From: a virus
DNA: 63,957 bases
Virus record (IMG/VR): IMGVR_UViG_3300028840_000655
Span: 1-63,957 of that record
Reading direction: 5' to 3' (one strand)
The translations under genes were made by a program, and so were the position numbers. The notes below the pieces were generated by a model. The model ran no database searches and was not told where the DNA came from. It saw only the letters and a list, made by a program, of their open reading frames with translations. Position 1 is the first letter of the stretch. Every line of letters starts with the position of its first letter. Below, piece by piece: positions 31,338 through 38,822 of the stretch.

Positions 31338-31520
31338 ATGGCCGAACGTCTCTGTCGCAAGGCGAAGTGCATCGACCTCGCGGGAGGTCCGGGTCTCGTC
31401 GCGCATTACGTGAGCGAGTGTCCGTACCGCAAGCCGTCGTGGTGCCGTCGCGAGGCGTGCGTCGACTTGGCGATGGGTCAGACGACGCATCGGGCGGGCG
31501 AGTGCCGGAGGGCGTGGTGA
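31338..31520 (+). CDS. Small protein with two tandem Cys-His-Cys units
   Basis: A 60-aa basic protein made of two related units: CIDLAGGPGLVAHYVSEC and CVDLAMGQTTHRAGEC, each Cx(9-11)Hx(4)C and each preceded by a basic R-(K/E)-A segment. It looks like a duplicated zinc-binding motif. It is coupled closely to 31114-31335 (2-base gap). Function unknown; nucleic-acid binding is plausible. Confidence 0.6.
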   Translation: MAERLCRKAKCIDLAGGPGLVAHYVSECPYRKPSWCRREACVDLAMGQTTHRAGECRRAW

Positions 31521-31555
31521 TGTGCGCGCTGTCAACACTTCGGCGCTCTTGGGGG

Positions 31556-31583
31556 TTGACGCTAGCGTAGATGCTGCTATGCT
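31556..31583 (+). promoter_or_regulatory. Promoter P8 with embedded operator
   Basis: TTGACG (31556-31561), 16-base spacer, TATGCT (31578-31583). The operator copy TGACGCTAGCGTAG (31557-31570) overlaps the -35. TTGGGGG abuts it upstream. Confidence 0.8.
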
Positions 31584-31623
31584 GGACGCAGTCCAATCGG
31601 ACGACACGAACGGAGACCAACCG

Positions 31624-31857
31624 ATGAAGCGCTACACCCTCCCCGACGAGAACGACCGCAACTACGCCGCCTACTTCTCGCTCATCCCCGACACCGACGA
31701 GTTCATCGGCGAGTGCGAATACTGCGACGGCTACATCGTCCGCGATTACGGCGGCGAGGTCGTGGCCTGCTCGTTCGGTATCGGTTGCTCGACCGACGAG
31801 CCTTGGAGCATCCGGTCCCGTTGGGACTCGCTCAAGGCGGAAGGTCTGCTCCGATGA
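31624..31857 (+). CDS. Hypothetical protein with cysteine pair
   Basis: A 77-aa acidic protein with CEYC (31-34) and further cysteines at about 49 and 55, so a zinc site is possible. It starts behind CACGAACGGAGACCAACC. It overlaps the next gene by 4 bases. Unknown function. Confidence 0.55.
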   Translation: MKRYTLPDENDRNYAAYFSLIPDTDEFIGECEYCDGYIVRDYGGEVVACSFGIGCSTDEPWSIRSRWDSLKAEGLLR

Positions 31858-32120
31858 ACGCGCTCAACACGCGCCAGCGGGCGCACGACTGGCGAACGGC
31901 GGACATCACGTCCGCCATCGCGGAAGAGGCGCAGGAGCGCGCCAGCGAGCCGGAGGGGCATTCCTTCCTCGTCCTGACCGACGACGACGCAGTCGCTCGC
32001 GAGGTCGCTCCGCTCATGGCGCAGCGGCTCTACCCGGACCGCTCGTTCGGCGAGGTCATCCACAGCGAGCCGGTCACGTACGACGGTCCTGCCATCGAGG
32101 TCGTTCTGCGGGTTCGTTGA
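31854..32120 (+). CDS. Hypothetical protein
   Basis: An 88-aa mixed alpha/beta protein (ITSAIAEEAQERASEPEG, then HSFLVLTDDDAVAREVAPLM) coupled by ATGA overlap to the upstream gene. Unknown function. Confidence 0.5.
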   Translation: MNALNTRQRAHDWRTADITSAIAEEAQERASEPEGHSFLVLTDDDAVAREVAPLMAQRLYPDRSFGEVIHSEPVTYDGPAIEVVLRVR

Positions 32121-32150
32121 CAGCAGTCACCATTCCGCGTCGATTGGGGG

Positions 32151-32180
32151 TTGACGCTAGCGTAGACGATGCGCTACGAT
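32151..32180 (+). promoter_or_regulatory. Promoter P9 with embedded operator
   Basis: TTGACG (32151-32156), 18-base spacer, TACGAT (32175-32180). Operator copy TGACGCTAGCGTAG (32152-32165) overlaps the -35. A TTGACAGCAGTCACC upstream element (from 32117) and GATTGGGGG precede it. Confidence 0.85.
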
Positions 32181-32220
32181 GACATCGTCATCAAGACACA
32201 CACGAACGGAGACCGAAGCA

Positions 32221-32430
32221 ATGACCGACCGAACCGCTGAGAACATCGCCGCTCTCATCTTCGAGGCCGACGACCTCGTCGACATCGACCCTGAGACCGC
32301 CCGCGAGTACCTTCGCATCGCGACCCCCGTCTTCCCGAAGGTGCAGGACGCCATCGTCCGCAACGGTCTCGCCAAGATGCACGCTCAGGTCGCGAACCGC
32401 ATCGCCGACCGGCTTGGCATCAACGCCTAA
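32221..32430 (+). CDS. Hypothetical acidic helical protein
   Basis: A 69-aa protein, helical (NIAALIFEADDLVDIDPETA, then KVQDAIVRNGLAKM). It starts behind CACGAACGGAGACCGAAGC and is the first gene after P9. Unknown function. Confidence 0.6.
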   Translation: MTDRTAENIAALIFEADDLVDIDPETAREYLRIATPVFPKVQDAIVRNGLAKMHAQVANRIADRLGINA

Positions 32431-32461
32431 TCCCACAGCCACACGAACGGAGACCACGAAC

Positions 32462-32635
32462 ATGACCGCCATCTCAGTCTCGACCACGGACATCGACCTC
32501 GTCGCTCTCGACGAGGCGTGGGAAGACCACGTCGACAACCACTCGTTCGCGGACGGCACAGCCGACCCGAAGTCCTGCGCCTACTGCGCTACGGACGTCG
32601 AGGACGGCTCGTGGACCGACGCATTCGTCCAGTAG
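32462..32635 (+). CDS. Small acidic protein with cysteine pair
   Basis: A 57-aa acidic protein ending PKSCAYCATDVEDG, a CxxC that may bind zinc. It has its own CACGAACGGAGACC box although it lies 31 bases after the previous stop, which suggests that each gene carries the box independently of operon position. Unknown function. Confidence 0.55.
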   Translation: MTAISVSTTDIDLVALDEAWEDHVDNHSFADGTADPKSCAYCATDVEDGSWTDAFVQ

Positions 32636-32644
32636 GGGAACGAC

Positions 32645-32962
32645 ATGCAGAAGTACATCAAGCGCTACACCTACCCGAAGCCGGGGGACATCGGCTACGT
32701 CTACGGCATCAAGGGGAACGAGGTCCGGTGCATCGTCCTCCGGGTCGGCAAGTTCGGGCCGAACCGCATCGCGGAGGTCTACTCGCTCGAAGGCGACTCG
32801 TGGGTCGCGATGGAGTTCGCCGGGGACATCATGCCGGAGCGCTCCGATGAGCAGCAGGCACGATGGAAGGCCGACAAGTCGTGGGGGACGTGGGCACGCT
32901 TCGAGCAGGCTCCCGACCACATGCAGGCGCGTCACGGCGTCGTCAAGTCAAGCCACTACTAA
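32645..32962 (+). CDS. Hypothetical protein
   Basis: A 105-aa basic protein: beta-rich first half (GDIGYVYGIKGNEVRCIVLR) and helical second half rich in tryptophan and charged residues. A GGGGAACGAC Shine-Dalgarno precedes it rather than the box. Unknown function. Confidence 0.55.
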   Translation: MQKYIKRYTYPKPGDIGYVYGIKGNEVRCIVLRVGKFGPNRIAEVYSLEGDSWVAMEFAGDIMPERSDEQQARWKADKSWGTWARFEQAPDHMQARHGVVKSSHY

Positions 32963-32990
32963 TCGCAACGAACGAAACGGAGACCGAACC

Positions 32991-33620
32991 ATGAACATCC
33001 GATGCACGTCCCGCGTCATGCCCTTGGGTTCCATCCGGGGCCATGCGTGCGGCAAGCCTGCGAAGTGGGCAATCAAGACCGCGACCAACGTCGAAGGCGT
33101 CGAGTGGGAACCCGCGTGCGGGACACACAAGGGCGTCTACGTCAGGCGCGCCTACAAGGACGCCAGCGTCGCGCAACTCGTCGAGGGCGCGGACGGTCCC
33201 GAAGCCGTCCTCTTCGACGAAGGCATCGCCGTCGAGAACGACATCATCGCGCAACTCGACCGGGCACGGTTCGTCCGCATGAAGGAAGCGGAAGCGCAGG
33301 CGAAAGCGCGGCGGGCCGAGACCGAGAAGCACGAGACGCAGCGCATCGAGCGCGCGTGGAACGAGTCCCGTGTTCTGTGGACCGTCACAGAAGACGTTGA
33401 CTACAAGGGCGACCCAATCTACGAGGTCAAGCCGTTGGGCGACGTTCCGTTCGTCCACGGCTCGACGGTCGGCGTCACCACGAAGGAAGGCGAACCGCCG
33501 GAGGTCCGCGTCCTTGGCTCACTCGCTCCGCAGACGGCGGCTCAGGCGCGCGCGATGGCTCGTGCGTTCCTCGCAATCGCCGATGACATGGACGCGATGA
33601 CGCGCGCCAACTCGCGTTAG
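32991..33620 (+). CDS. Hypothetical protein with N-terminal zinc site and coiled coil
   Basis: A 209-aa protein. Residues 1-50 contain three cysteines and a His (CTSRVM, HACGKPAKW, EPACGTHKG) consistent with a zinc finger. Residues 95-130 form a charged coiled coil (MKEAEAQAKARRAETEKHE). The C-terminus is helical and alanine-rich. It begins behind a CGAAACGGAGACC box. Unknown function. Confidence 0.6.
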   Translation: MNIRCTSRVMPLGSIRGHACGKPAKWAIKTATNVEGVEWEPACGTHKGVYVRRAYKDASVAQLVEGADGPEAVLFDEGIAVENDIIAQLDRARFVRMKEAEAQAKARRAETEKHETQRIERAWNESRVLWTVTEDVDYKGDPIYEVKPLGDVPFVHGSTVGVTTKEGEPPEVRVLGSLAPQTAAQARAMARAFLAIADDMDAMTRANSR

Positions 33621-33633
33621 ATGTCGCGTTCGC

Positions 33634-33662
33634 TTGACGTGGTTGTCGCGTTGCCCTACTGT
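33634..33662 (+). promoter_or_regulatory. Promoter without operator
   Basis: TTGACG (33634-33639), 17-base spacer, TACTGT (33657-33662), 49 bases before the ATG at 33712. It lacks the palindromic operator, so it is probably regulated differently from P7-P9. Confidence 0.65.
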
Positions 33663-33711
33663 ACGGGTTAGACGCGGCGACCACGTCGCGCGACACGGGA
33701 GACCATCGGGA

Positions 33712-33927
33712 ATGTCCGACAAGCCTCTTCAACTGACCGTCACCATCGCGCTCAAGCGCGGCTATGACACGGTCGCTTCCAACACGCTCACGGCTTCCGC
33801 CGAGACAGACGCCCGTCTCGTCGGGATGCACGTCGAGAAGACGGTCGACAGCCTACGCTCAGACGCGGAGACGTTCGCCACAACGACGGACCCGGTCTCT
33901 GAGACCGTAGTCAACGTCGCCGACTAG
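33712..33927 (+). CDS. Hypothetical small protein
   Basis: A 71-aa protein (KPLQLTVTIALKRGYDTVAS, then acidic helix). It starts after CACGGGAGACCATCGGG. It stands between its own promoter and a pair of hairpins, so it may be expressed as a single-gene unit ahead of the recombination operon. Unknown function. Confidence 0.55.
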   Translation: MSDKPLQLTVTIALKRGYDTVASNTLTASAETDARLVGMHVEKTVDSLRSDAETFATTTDPVSETVVNVAD

Positions 33928-33946
33928 GCCGGGGTCCGTGCGGGGC

Positions 33947-34019
33947 ACCCTCGTCCGCGAGGGTCAAACCCTTGCTCCGCGTTCGGGAGACGAGTCGCCT
34001 GTCCGCACTCGTCTCCCGG
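33947..34019 (+). terminator. Two hairpins before the recombination genes
   Basis: ACCCTCG-TCCG-CGAGGGT (33947-33964) and an 11-bp perfect stem GGGAGACGAGT (33985-33995)/ACTCGTCTCCC (34007-34017). No U-tract follows, so they may be a terminator of the upstream gene or a leader structure of the exonuclease mRNA, whose ATG is only 18 bases further on. Confidence 0.5.
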
Positions 34020-34035
34020 ACCCCCGGACATCACC

Positions 34036-34947
34036 ATGACACTCGACCGCTCGACCTACATCGGGTCATCTGACGCGGCGCGTATCGCCGGACTCTCGCC
34101 GTGGGGTTCCCCGCTCTCCGTGTGGATGGAGAAGACGGGGTTCATCGAGCCGAAAGACGAGACGCTTCGCATGTGGCTCGGCTCGAAACTCGAACCTATC
34201 CTGCTCGAACTCTTCGAGCAGAAGACCGGCAAGTCCCCGGCGCGCTATCCGCAGGACGCTCCCCCGATACTCCATCCGAAGTACCCGTTCATCGGTTGCC
34301 ATCCGGACGCCGACTACCTCGAACTCAAGACCACGGAGTTCGCTCGCGATTGGGGCGAGGACGGCTCCGTCGTCACGCTCGACGCGATGACGATACCGCT
34401 CCACTACTTCATCCAGACGCAGCACATCATGGCGTGCATGGAGTGGCCGACCATCGACGTCGCGGTCCTCATCGGGCACAAGGACTTCCGCCGGTACGAG
34501 GTTCCCGCGAACCCGACCGTCATCGACCAACTCATCCGCACCGAAGTCGCGTTCTGGACCGACCACGTCGAGACCGGCGTGGCACCGGAGCAGGACGACA
34601 TCGAGAGCCGGAAGGCGTATCTCCGCAAGCGCTTCCCCGCTCCCATCGCCGACATGCGCGCGGCGACCCCCGAAGACCTACAAGCGCTCGAAGAGTGGCG
34701 TCTGGCGAAGGCCGAACTCAAGTCGGCAGAGCAGCGCGCCGAACAGGCAGCGAACCGCATCAAGTCCCGCATCGGAGACAACGCGGGCATCATCGGCGAG
34801 GCGACATGGACGACGACCCGGCGCAAGGGTCTCGACATGACCGCTCTCCGTGAGCAGATGACGGCGGCAGGCATGGGGTTCATCCTCGATGCTTGCTCGA
34901 CCGAGACCGAATACCGCACGCTCCGAGACAAGGGAGGGAAGCGTTGA
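34036..34947 (+). CDS. YqaJ-type recombination exonuclease
   Basis: A 303-aa protein with the motifs of the YqaJ/lambda exo family: IGSSDAARIAGLSPWGSP at the N-terminus, GSKLEPILLELFEQKTG, HPDAD (residues about 93-97), LELKTTEF as the catalytic E-x-K, and IQTQHIMACM. It would resect double-strand DNA 5' to 3' to give single strands for the RecT annealase encoded next, with which it is coupled. This pair forms a RecET/Red-like recombination system. Confidence 0.88.
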   Translation: MTLDRSTYIGSSDAARIAGLSPWGSPLSVWMEKTGFIEPKDETLRMWLGSKLEPILLELFEQKTGKSPARYPQDAPPILHPKYPFIGCHPDADYLELKTTEFARDWGEDGSVVTLDAMTIPLHYFIQTQHIMACMEWPTIDVAVLIGHKDFRRYEVPANPTVIDQLIRTEVAFWTDHVETGVAPEQDDIESRKAYLRKRFPAPIADMRAATPEDLQALEEWRLAKAELKSAEQRAEQAANRIKSRIGDNAGIIGEATWTTTRRKGLDMTALREQMTAAGMGFILDACSTETEYRTLRDKGGKR

Positions 34948-35945
34948 GCAAGTCGTCAGCCGTCGTCAAGCGGGAGCAAGACCCGAAGGCGGCATACGCC
35001 AACATCGAGGGGCTGGTCTGGCAACGGCAGGAAGCCATCGTCAAGACGCTCCCGTCGACCATCGAGCCGGAACAGTTCATCAACGTCGCTTTGCAAGCCG
35101 TCACGCGGACGCCGAAGTTGCTCGCCTGCTCTCCGGCTTCCATCGTCAAGGCTCTCCGCGACGCGGCGGAAGTCGGACTCGTTCCGTCCGGTCTCATGGG
35201 CAGCGCGTATCTGGTCCCGTATTGGAACTCAGGCGCGGGCACGTACGAGGCTCAGTTCCAAGCGGGCTACCGTGGACTCATCGACCTCGCGCGTCGCTCC
35301 GGCGAAGTGCGGCTCATCGAAGCGCATGTCGTCCGTGAGCGCGACGACTTCGCGTTCGCCTACGGGACCGAAGGGTTCATCCGCCACGTCCCCTACATCA
35401 ACCTGACCAACGAGAAGGACGGCGAGGGCGTGTTGCTCGACGGCGGCGACTACGTCGCGGCATACGCTCGTGCGGTCCTGACGTCCGGCGAAGAGCAGTT
35501 CGAGGTCATGTCGCGGGCGGAGGTCGAGGCTATCCGCAAGCGCTCGAAGGCAGCGGACTCCGGTCCGTGGATGACCGACTACGCCGAGATGATGCGGAAG
35601 ACTCCGACCCGGAAGTTGCTCAAGTACCTCCCCCTGTCCGCGTCCGCGCTCACACGCGCGCTCGAAATCGAAGACGCGGCGGAGTCGCACGCGTCACGCG
35701 TGCCACAGAAGGCGCAGACGGTCTCTTCGCAGGCTCGCCATCAACTCGCGGCGTCTCTCGGCGTCTCAGACGAGCCACAAGCCACGGAGAGCGACGCTAG
35801 CGTAGAAGACGATGCAGAAGCCATCCCGTTGCCGGTCGAGGCGCAGGGGACGTTCTGTGGCGTCGTGACCGACACCGGGACGTGCATCAAGTCTCCGGGG
35901 CATGAGGGCGACCACACGGCTCCCGAAGCGGCACCGTTCGCGTGA
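34944..35945 (+). CDS. recT: RecT-family single-strand annealing protein with zinc-like tail
   Basis: A 333-aa protein starting at TTG inside the stop of the exonuclease gene (TTGA), behind GGGAGGG. Residues 65-220 match RecT: CSPASIVKALRDAAEVGLVP, then AYLVPYWNS, QFQAGYRGLIDLARRSG and a MRKTPTRKLLKYLPLS segment. The last 30 residues (FCGVVTDTGTCIKSPGHEGDH) form a Cx7CxxxxxHxxxH-like tail that RecT proteins usually lack and that recalls zinc tails of actinobacterial proteins. The coding sequence contains a solitary copy of the regulon operator (35793-35806). Confidence 0.88.
   Translation: MSKSSAVVKREQDPKAAYANIEGLVWQRQEAIVKTLPSTIEPEQFINVALQAVTRTPKLLACSPASIVKALRDAAEVGLVPSGLMGSAYLVPYWNSGAGTYEAQFQAGYRGLIDLARRSGEVRLIEAHVVRERDDFAFAYGTEGFIRHVPYINLTNEKDGEGVLLDGGDYVAAYARAVLTSGEEQFEVMSRAEVEAIRKRSKAADSGPWMTDYAEMMRKTPTRKLLKYLPLSASALTRALEIEDAAESHASRVPQKAQTVSSQARHQLAASLGVSDEPQATESDASVEDDAEAIPLPVEAQGTFCGVVTDTGTCIKSPGHEGDHTAPEAAPFA
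35793..35806. promoter_or_regulatory. Solitary operator copy inside recT
   Basis: GACGCTAGCGTAGA matches the operator of P8 and P9 but has no promoter around it (no -10 at the right distance). It could act as a transcription roadblock (stoperator-like) or be chance similarity within coding sequence. Confidence 0.45.
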
Positions 35946-36142
35946 GCCGGGGCGAAGGCGGCGGGCGGAAGCGCGGCGTCGGCAAGTGGGAGGGCAACCC
36001 GCAACGTGTCGGGACTGGTCTCGGACCGCTCAAGCCGTCCGCCAACGGACCACAGTCGATGCACAAGGGCATGGGCGCATCGAAGGCATGGTGCTACAGG
36101 TGCGACAGCGAGCATCGTTGGGAACAGGAGTGCTACGCGTAA
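35942..36142 (+). CDS. Small basic protein with C-terminal cysteine pair
   Basis: A 66-aa protein starting at GTG four bases inside the end of recT. It is glycine- and lysine-rich, with WCYRCDSEH (50-58) near the end, a possible zinc site. It overlaps the next gene by one base. Unknown function. Confidence 0.55.
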   Translation: MSRGEGGGRKRGVGKWEGNPQRVGTGLGPLKPSANGPQSMHKGMGASKAWCYRCDSEHRWEQECYA

Positions 36143-36306
36143 TGGGGGACCGTGGATTGTGCGACGTCTGTCGCGGAACTGGCACCCGAACGAAGTGGGT
36201 CGACGGTTCGGGCTACGTCGAAGTCAGATGCTACGCGTGTCACGGCACGGGTCGCTGGCATCGCTCAGACGAGCGGTGGCCTTACCAACAGAAGCCGAGC
36301 AGATAG
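36142..36306 (+). CDS. DnaJ-like zinc-finger peptide
   Basis: A 54-aa protein with CDVCRGTGTR (7-16) and CYACHGTGRW (30-39), two repeats of the CxxCxGxG motif of the DnaJ central domain, a fold also used in small phage proteins to bind unfolded segments or nucleic acid. It sits in the run of small proteins between recT and the resolvase. No J domain is present. Confidence 0.65.
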   Translation: MGDRGLCDVCRGTGTRTKWVDGSGYVEVRCYACHGTGRWHRSDERWPYQQKPSR

Positions 36307-36314
36307 GGGAGAAC

Positions 36315-36581
36315 ATGACGACCGCGCTCCGGAACCCGGACATCACCATGCAGCCAATCGACGAGGTCGGGACCATCCTCGTCTACGAGACCGTCCCACG
36401 CGTCACGCGCGTCGGCGAGAAAGCCGTCATGCGGAAGCGCTTGTGGGGCGTCATCATCCCGGTCCCCGGCGGCTTGTTCCAAGCCACGGACCCGGATGGC
36501 AACGACGTCGGCGACGCACAAGAGTCCTTGACGCTCGCGGTCGACATCCTCTTCGAGCCGGTCAGGTCATCGTCCCGATGA
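36315..36581 (+). CDS. Hypothetical protein
   Basis: An 88-aa beta-rich protein (GTILVYETVPRVTRVGEKAV, then RLWGVIIPVPGGLFQA) behind AGGGGAGAAC. It overlaps the next gene by 4 bases. Unknown function; presumably recombination or replication accessory by position. Confidence 0.5.
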   Translation: MTTALRNPDITMQPIDEVGTILVYETVPRVTRVGEKAVMRKRLWGVIIPVPGGLFQATDPDGNDVGDAQESLTLAVDILFEPVRSSSR

Positions 36582-36868
36582 GCGACGAACGGGAAGCGGT
36601 GTTGATGGGCGTTCGCTCAGGGTTCAGCGTCAAGACCCGGCGTCCGTTCGTCGAGGTCGCGTTCGGCGACACGAGCATCGAGATACCAGTCAAGGACGCG
36701 CTCGAACTCGCGTGGTCTATCGTCTTCGCGGCGACGGCTGGCATCTCCGAAGCGGCAGGCATCGAAGCGGCGGGCGGCGAGAAGTTGACGACCGACGAGG
36801 TCGGCGAACTGCTCAACAACCTCGCGGCGGCGCGGATGAGGGTCAACGAGGTCGAAGACCTCCCATGA
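36578..36868 (+). CDS. Hypothetical protein
   Basis: A 96-aa protein: beta-strands at the start (GVRSGFSVKTRRPFVEVAFG) and an alanine-rich helix region with an acidic C-terminus. Coupled by 4-base overlaps at both ends. Unknown function. Confidence 0.5.
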   Translation: MSDEREAVLMGVRSGFSVKTRRPFVEVAFGDTSIEIPVKDALELAWSIVFAATAGISEAAGIEAAGGEKLTTDEVGELLNNLAAARMRVNEVEDLP

Positions 36869-37191
36869 CCGGCGTCGTCGAGGCGTTGCGATGGGAGGTC
36901 TACTCGCTCGACGACGGGAAGTGCATCGCGGCAGTCATCGACCCGCACGCCGGACCGTGTTACGACCGATGGGGCAAGGTCATCGACTCCGCTCCCCGCA
37001 TCGCGTTCGAGGACTGCGAGATGGACTTCGTCCGGCTCGGCGCGTACGGTCCCCGGCACACGCTCCCCGAAGACCACGTCATCTTGTGTCCGGGGCACCA
37101 TCGCGGGACCGGACCGTCTCGCGGCTACCAATGGGCGACGTCCCATCGGGCGCACGAGCGGGCGTGGATTGAGCAAGGGAGGAAGTGGTGA
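36865..37191 (+). CDS. Zinc-binding, HNH-like protein
   Basis: A 108-aa protein with paired Cys/His residues: CYDRWGKV, FEDCEMDF, then HVILCPGHHRGTGPSRG (about 72-88) and HRAHERAWI near the end. This layout resembles small HNH-type endonucleases of phages, but the central Asn-His core is not clear. It ends overlapping the next start. HNH nuclease activity is therefore only a possibility. Confidence 0.5.
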   Translation: MTGVVEALRWEVYSLDDGKCIAAVIDPHAGPCYDRWGKVIDSAPRIAFEDCEMDFVRLGAYGPRHTLPEDHVILCPGHHRGTGPSRGYQWATSHRAHERAWIEQGRKW

Positions 37192-37427
37192 TGGCGCATG
37201 ACGGAGCCATCAAGTGCGTGTGGTGCAAGGACCGTCCCGGCGGTTGCATGTTGTGTCTGACGCCGAAGGAAGCCGCCGAGACGAGCAAGGCGAGCGAGAA
37301 CATCGACGTCGTTCAGCGTCGCTCTGACGAGGCGTCGCGCAACATCGCAGCCATGCCGGAGGAACCTGAGAAGGTCGAGCGTTACTACCCGCGCAGCGCG
37401 TGGGATGTCACCGACCCGGACGAGTAA
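37191..37427 (+). CDS. Small zinc-finger protein
   Basis: A 78-aa protein with CVWCKDRPGGCMLC (9-22), two close cysteine pairs, followed by an acidic, helical tail. I took the ATG at 37191, eight bases after GGAGG, rather than the GTG codons before it. Function unknown. Confidence 0.55.
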   Translation: MAHDGAIKCVWCKDRPGGCMLCLTPKEAAETSKASENIDVVQRRSDEASRNIAAMPEEPEKVERYYPRSAWDVTDPDE

Positions 37428-37441
37428 CGGAGGGAACGGAG

Positions 37442-37786
37442 ATGATGGAGATGCCGATGTTCGACTTCGGCGACCGGCGGCGACGCAGCATCCAGCAGCG
37501 GTTCGACGAGTGGGTCGAGACGGAGGACGGGCAAGAGGTCTACCAGAACTGTCTCGAACGCGTGTGGCGGCTCAGGCGGCGCGGTTGGCGGTTCTTCGGG
37601 ATGAAGGCGATATGGGAAGCCGCACGGTATGACCGGGCGCTACAGGTCGGTCCGGACGCGGAGGGGTTCAAGTTGTCCAACGACTTCCATGCTCGGATGG
37701 CGCGCTACATCCTAGACAGGAACCCGGAACTCATGACGTGCAACGATGGCGCTCCGTTCTTCCATCTCCGGGAACTCCGGGCATGA
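37442..37786 (+). CDS. Conserved phage hypothetical protein
   Basis: A 114-aa basic, helical protein (SIQQRFDEWVETEDGQEVYQ, then MKAIWEAARYDRA and SNDFHARMARYILDRNPEL). Proteins of this layout recur in many phages next to recombination or replication genes and resolvases, but no biochemical role is known to me. It begins after GGAGGGAACGGAG and is coupled to the next gene. Confidence 0.6.
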   Translation: MMEMPMFDFGDRRRRSIQQRFDEWVETEDGQEVYQNCLERVWRLRRRGWRFFGMKAIWEAARYDRALQVGPDAEGFKLSNDFHARMARYILDRNPELMTCNDGAPFFHLRELRA

Positions 37787-38106
37787 CGAAGCCGACGTAC
37801 GCGAGGACGAACTGCCGGTTCTGCGGCGGGACCGTGTCGGTCCTGACAGCCGACCCGACATCTGACATGCGGGCGCACATGCTGTCAGTCGAGCATCGAC
37901 GCGCCATGCAGCCGCAGACGGTCGTCAAGCGCGTTGACCGGACGCCGTATCCGGAGCCGGACTCCCCCTACGCCGAGCAGGGTCCGATGAAGACCTTGCT
38001 CCGGGGAGCCGTCTGTCAGGGATGCCGCCAGAAGGTCGACGTCGTCCGCTATCTCGACGGGGTTCATTCCGTTCACCCCAACGGTTCGCTTGCATGTCGC
38101 GACTAG
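37783..38106 (+). CDS. Zinc-finger protein with two metal sites
   Basis: A 107-aa protein. Residues 11-38 read CRFCGGTV ... HMLSVEHRRAM, a CxxC...H...H finger; a second CQGC (78-81) with later Cys and His may form another. Basic overall. Likely nucleic-acid binding; unknown role. Confidence 0.6.
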   Translation: MTKPTYARTNCRFCGGTVSVLTADPTSDMRAHMLSVEHRRAMQPQTVVKRVDRTPYPEPDSPYAEQGPMKTLLRGAVCQGCRQKVDVVRYLDGVHSVHPNGSLACRD

Positions 38107-38283
38107 ATGAGGCAGGCTAGGCGCGTCATCGGATTGGATGGTGACAACGTGAGCAGGCGTGCTAATCGGGATAACAACAGCACGCTAGGGCTAATGACCC
38201 GTCGCAGCAGACCCGCAAGGTCGCTCCGGTCGGTCTCCACCCGTATATCGCGTCCCGACACACAACACGAAGGGAGACCACAC
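38107..38283. other. 177-bp gap without a credible gene
   Basis: An open frame runs through from 38107, but its codons lack the normal composition. It holds no clear promoter; a CACGAAGGGAGACC box just before 38284 ends it. Possible mRNA leader. Confidence 0.4.
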
Positions 38284-38496
38284 ATGGACACATTCAACCG
38301 GCTACTCGACGCAGCGCTCTCCGTGCAGCGGTACAACCGACGCACAGGGCGCGTCGAGCCATTAGGCGAGGTCAAGGTCGTCTTCCGGCGGAAGACCGGG
38401 CAATGGCTCGTCTCCGTGGGCAAGTTCTCGTCCGCTCGTCCAGACATCGACGAAGCGATGGAGGACGTCATCGCTCGCATCGAGCGCGAGGCATGA
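38284..38496 (+). CDS. Hypothetical small basic protein
   Basis: A 70-aa protein (LLDAALSVQRYNRRTGRVEP, then VVFRRKTGQWLVSVG). It starts behind CACGAAGGGAGACC. It overlaps the next gene by 4 bases. Unknown function. Confidence 0.55.
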   Translation: MDTFNRLLDAALSVQRYNRRTGRVEPLGEVKVVFRRKTGQWLVSVGKFSSARPDIDEAMEDVIARIEREA

Positions 38497-38639
38497 CACG
38501 ATGCGCGTGCGGGCGCAAGGGCAAGTATCGGTTCACCGTCATCGAGACCCGCGAGTCGTTCGTCCTATGCGGGACGTGCGCCTATCCGCGACTCGGCAAG
38601 CGCTGGTCGCACGAGTTCGAGGTCTCGGTCGTCAAGTGA
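38493..38639 (+). CDS. Small zinc-ribbon protein
   Basis: A 48-aa protein with CACG (4-7) and CGTC (26-29), a minimal zinc ribbon, in a basic context. Stop/start overlaps link it to both neighbours. Unknown function. Confidence 0.55.
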   Translation: MTRCACGRKGKYRFTVIETRESFVLCGTCAYPRLGKRWSHEFEVSVVK

Positions 38640-38815
38640 GCAAGGCGCAACGCCGGGACCACGCTCCCGACCCCGACCACAAGCCGCAACCCGTGTTCTG
38701 TCTCGTATGCGACGAAGAACTCAAGTCCGTCTATGACGCGAGGAAGCGGCGGCGCTACTGGCGACATCTCCGGCGACCTCGCGTTGCACAACCCGTCTCG
38801 AACACGAAGGGATGA
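38636..38815 (+). CDS. Small basic zinc-binding protein
   Basis: A 59-aa protein starting at GTG within the previous stop. It has CLVC (22-25) and a His-rich, Arg-rich C-terminus (RKRRRYWRHLRRPRV), so a zinc-stabilised nucleic-acid binder is plausible. Third of three coupled small genes ahead of the resolvase. Confidence 0.5.
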   Translation: MSKAQRRDHAPDPDHKPQPVFCLVCDEELKSVYDARKRRRYWRHLRRPRVAQPVSNTKG

Positions 38816-38822
38816 GCAACGG

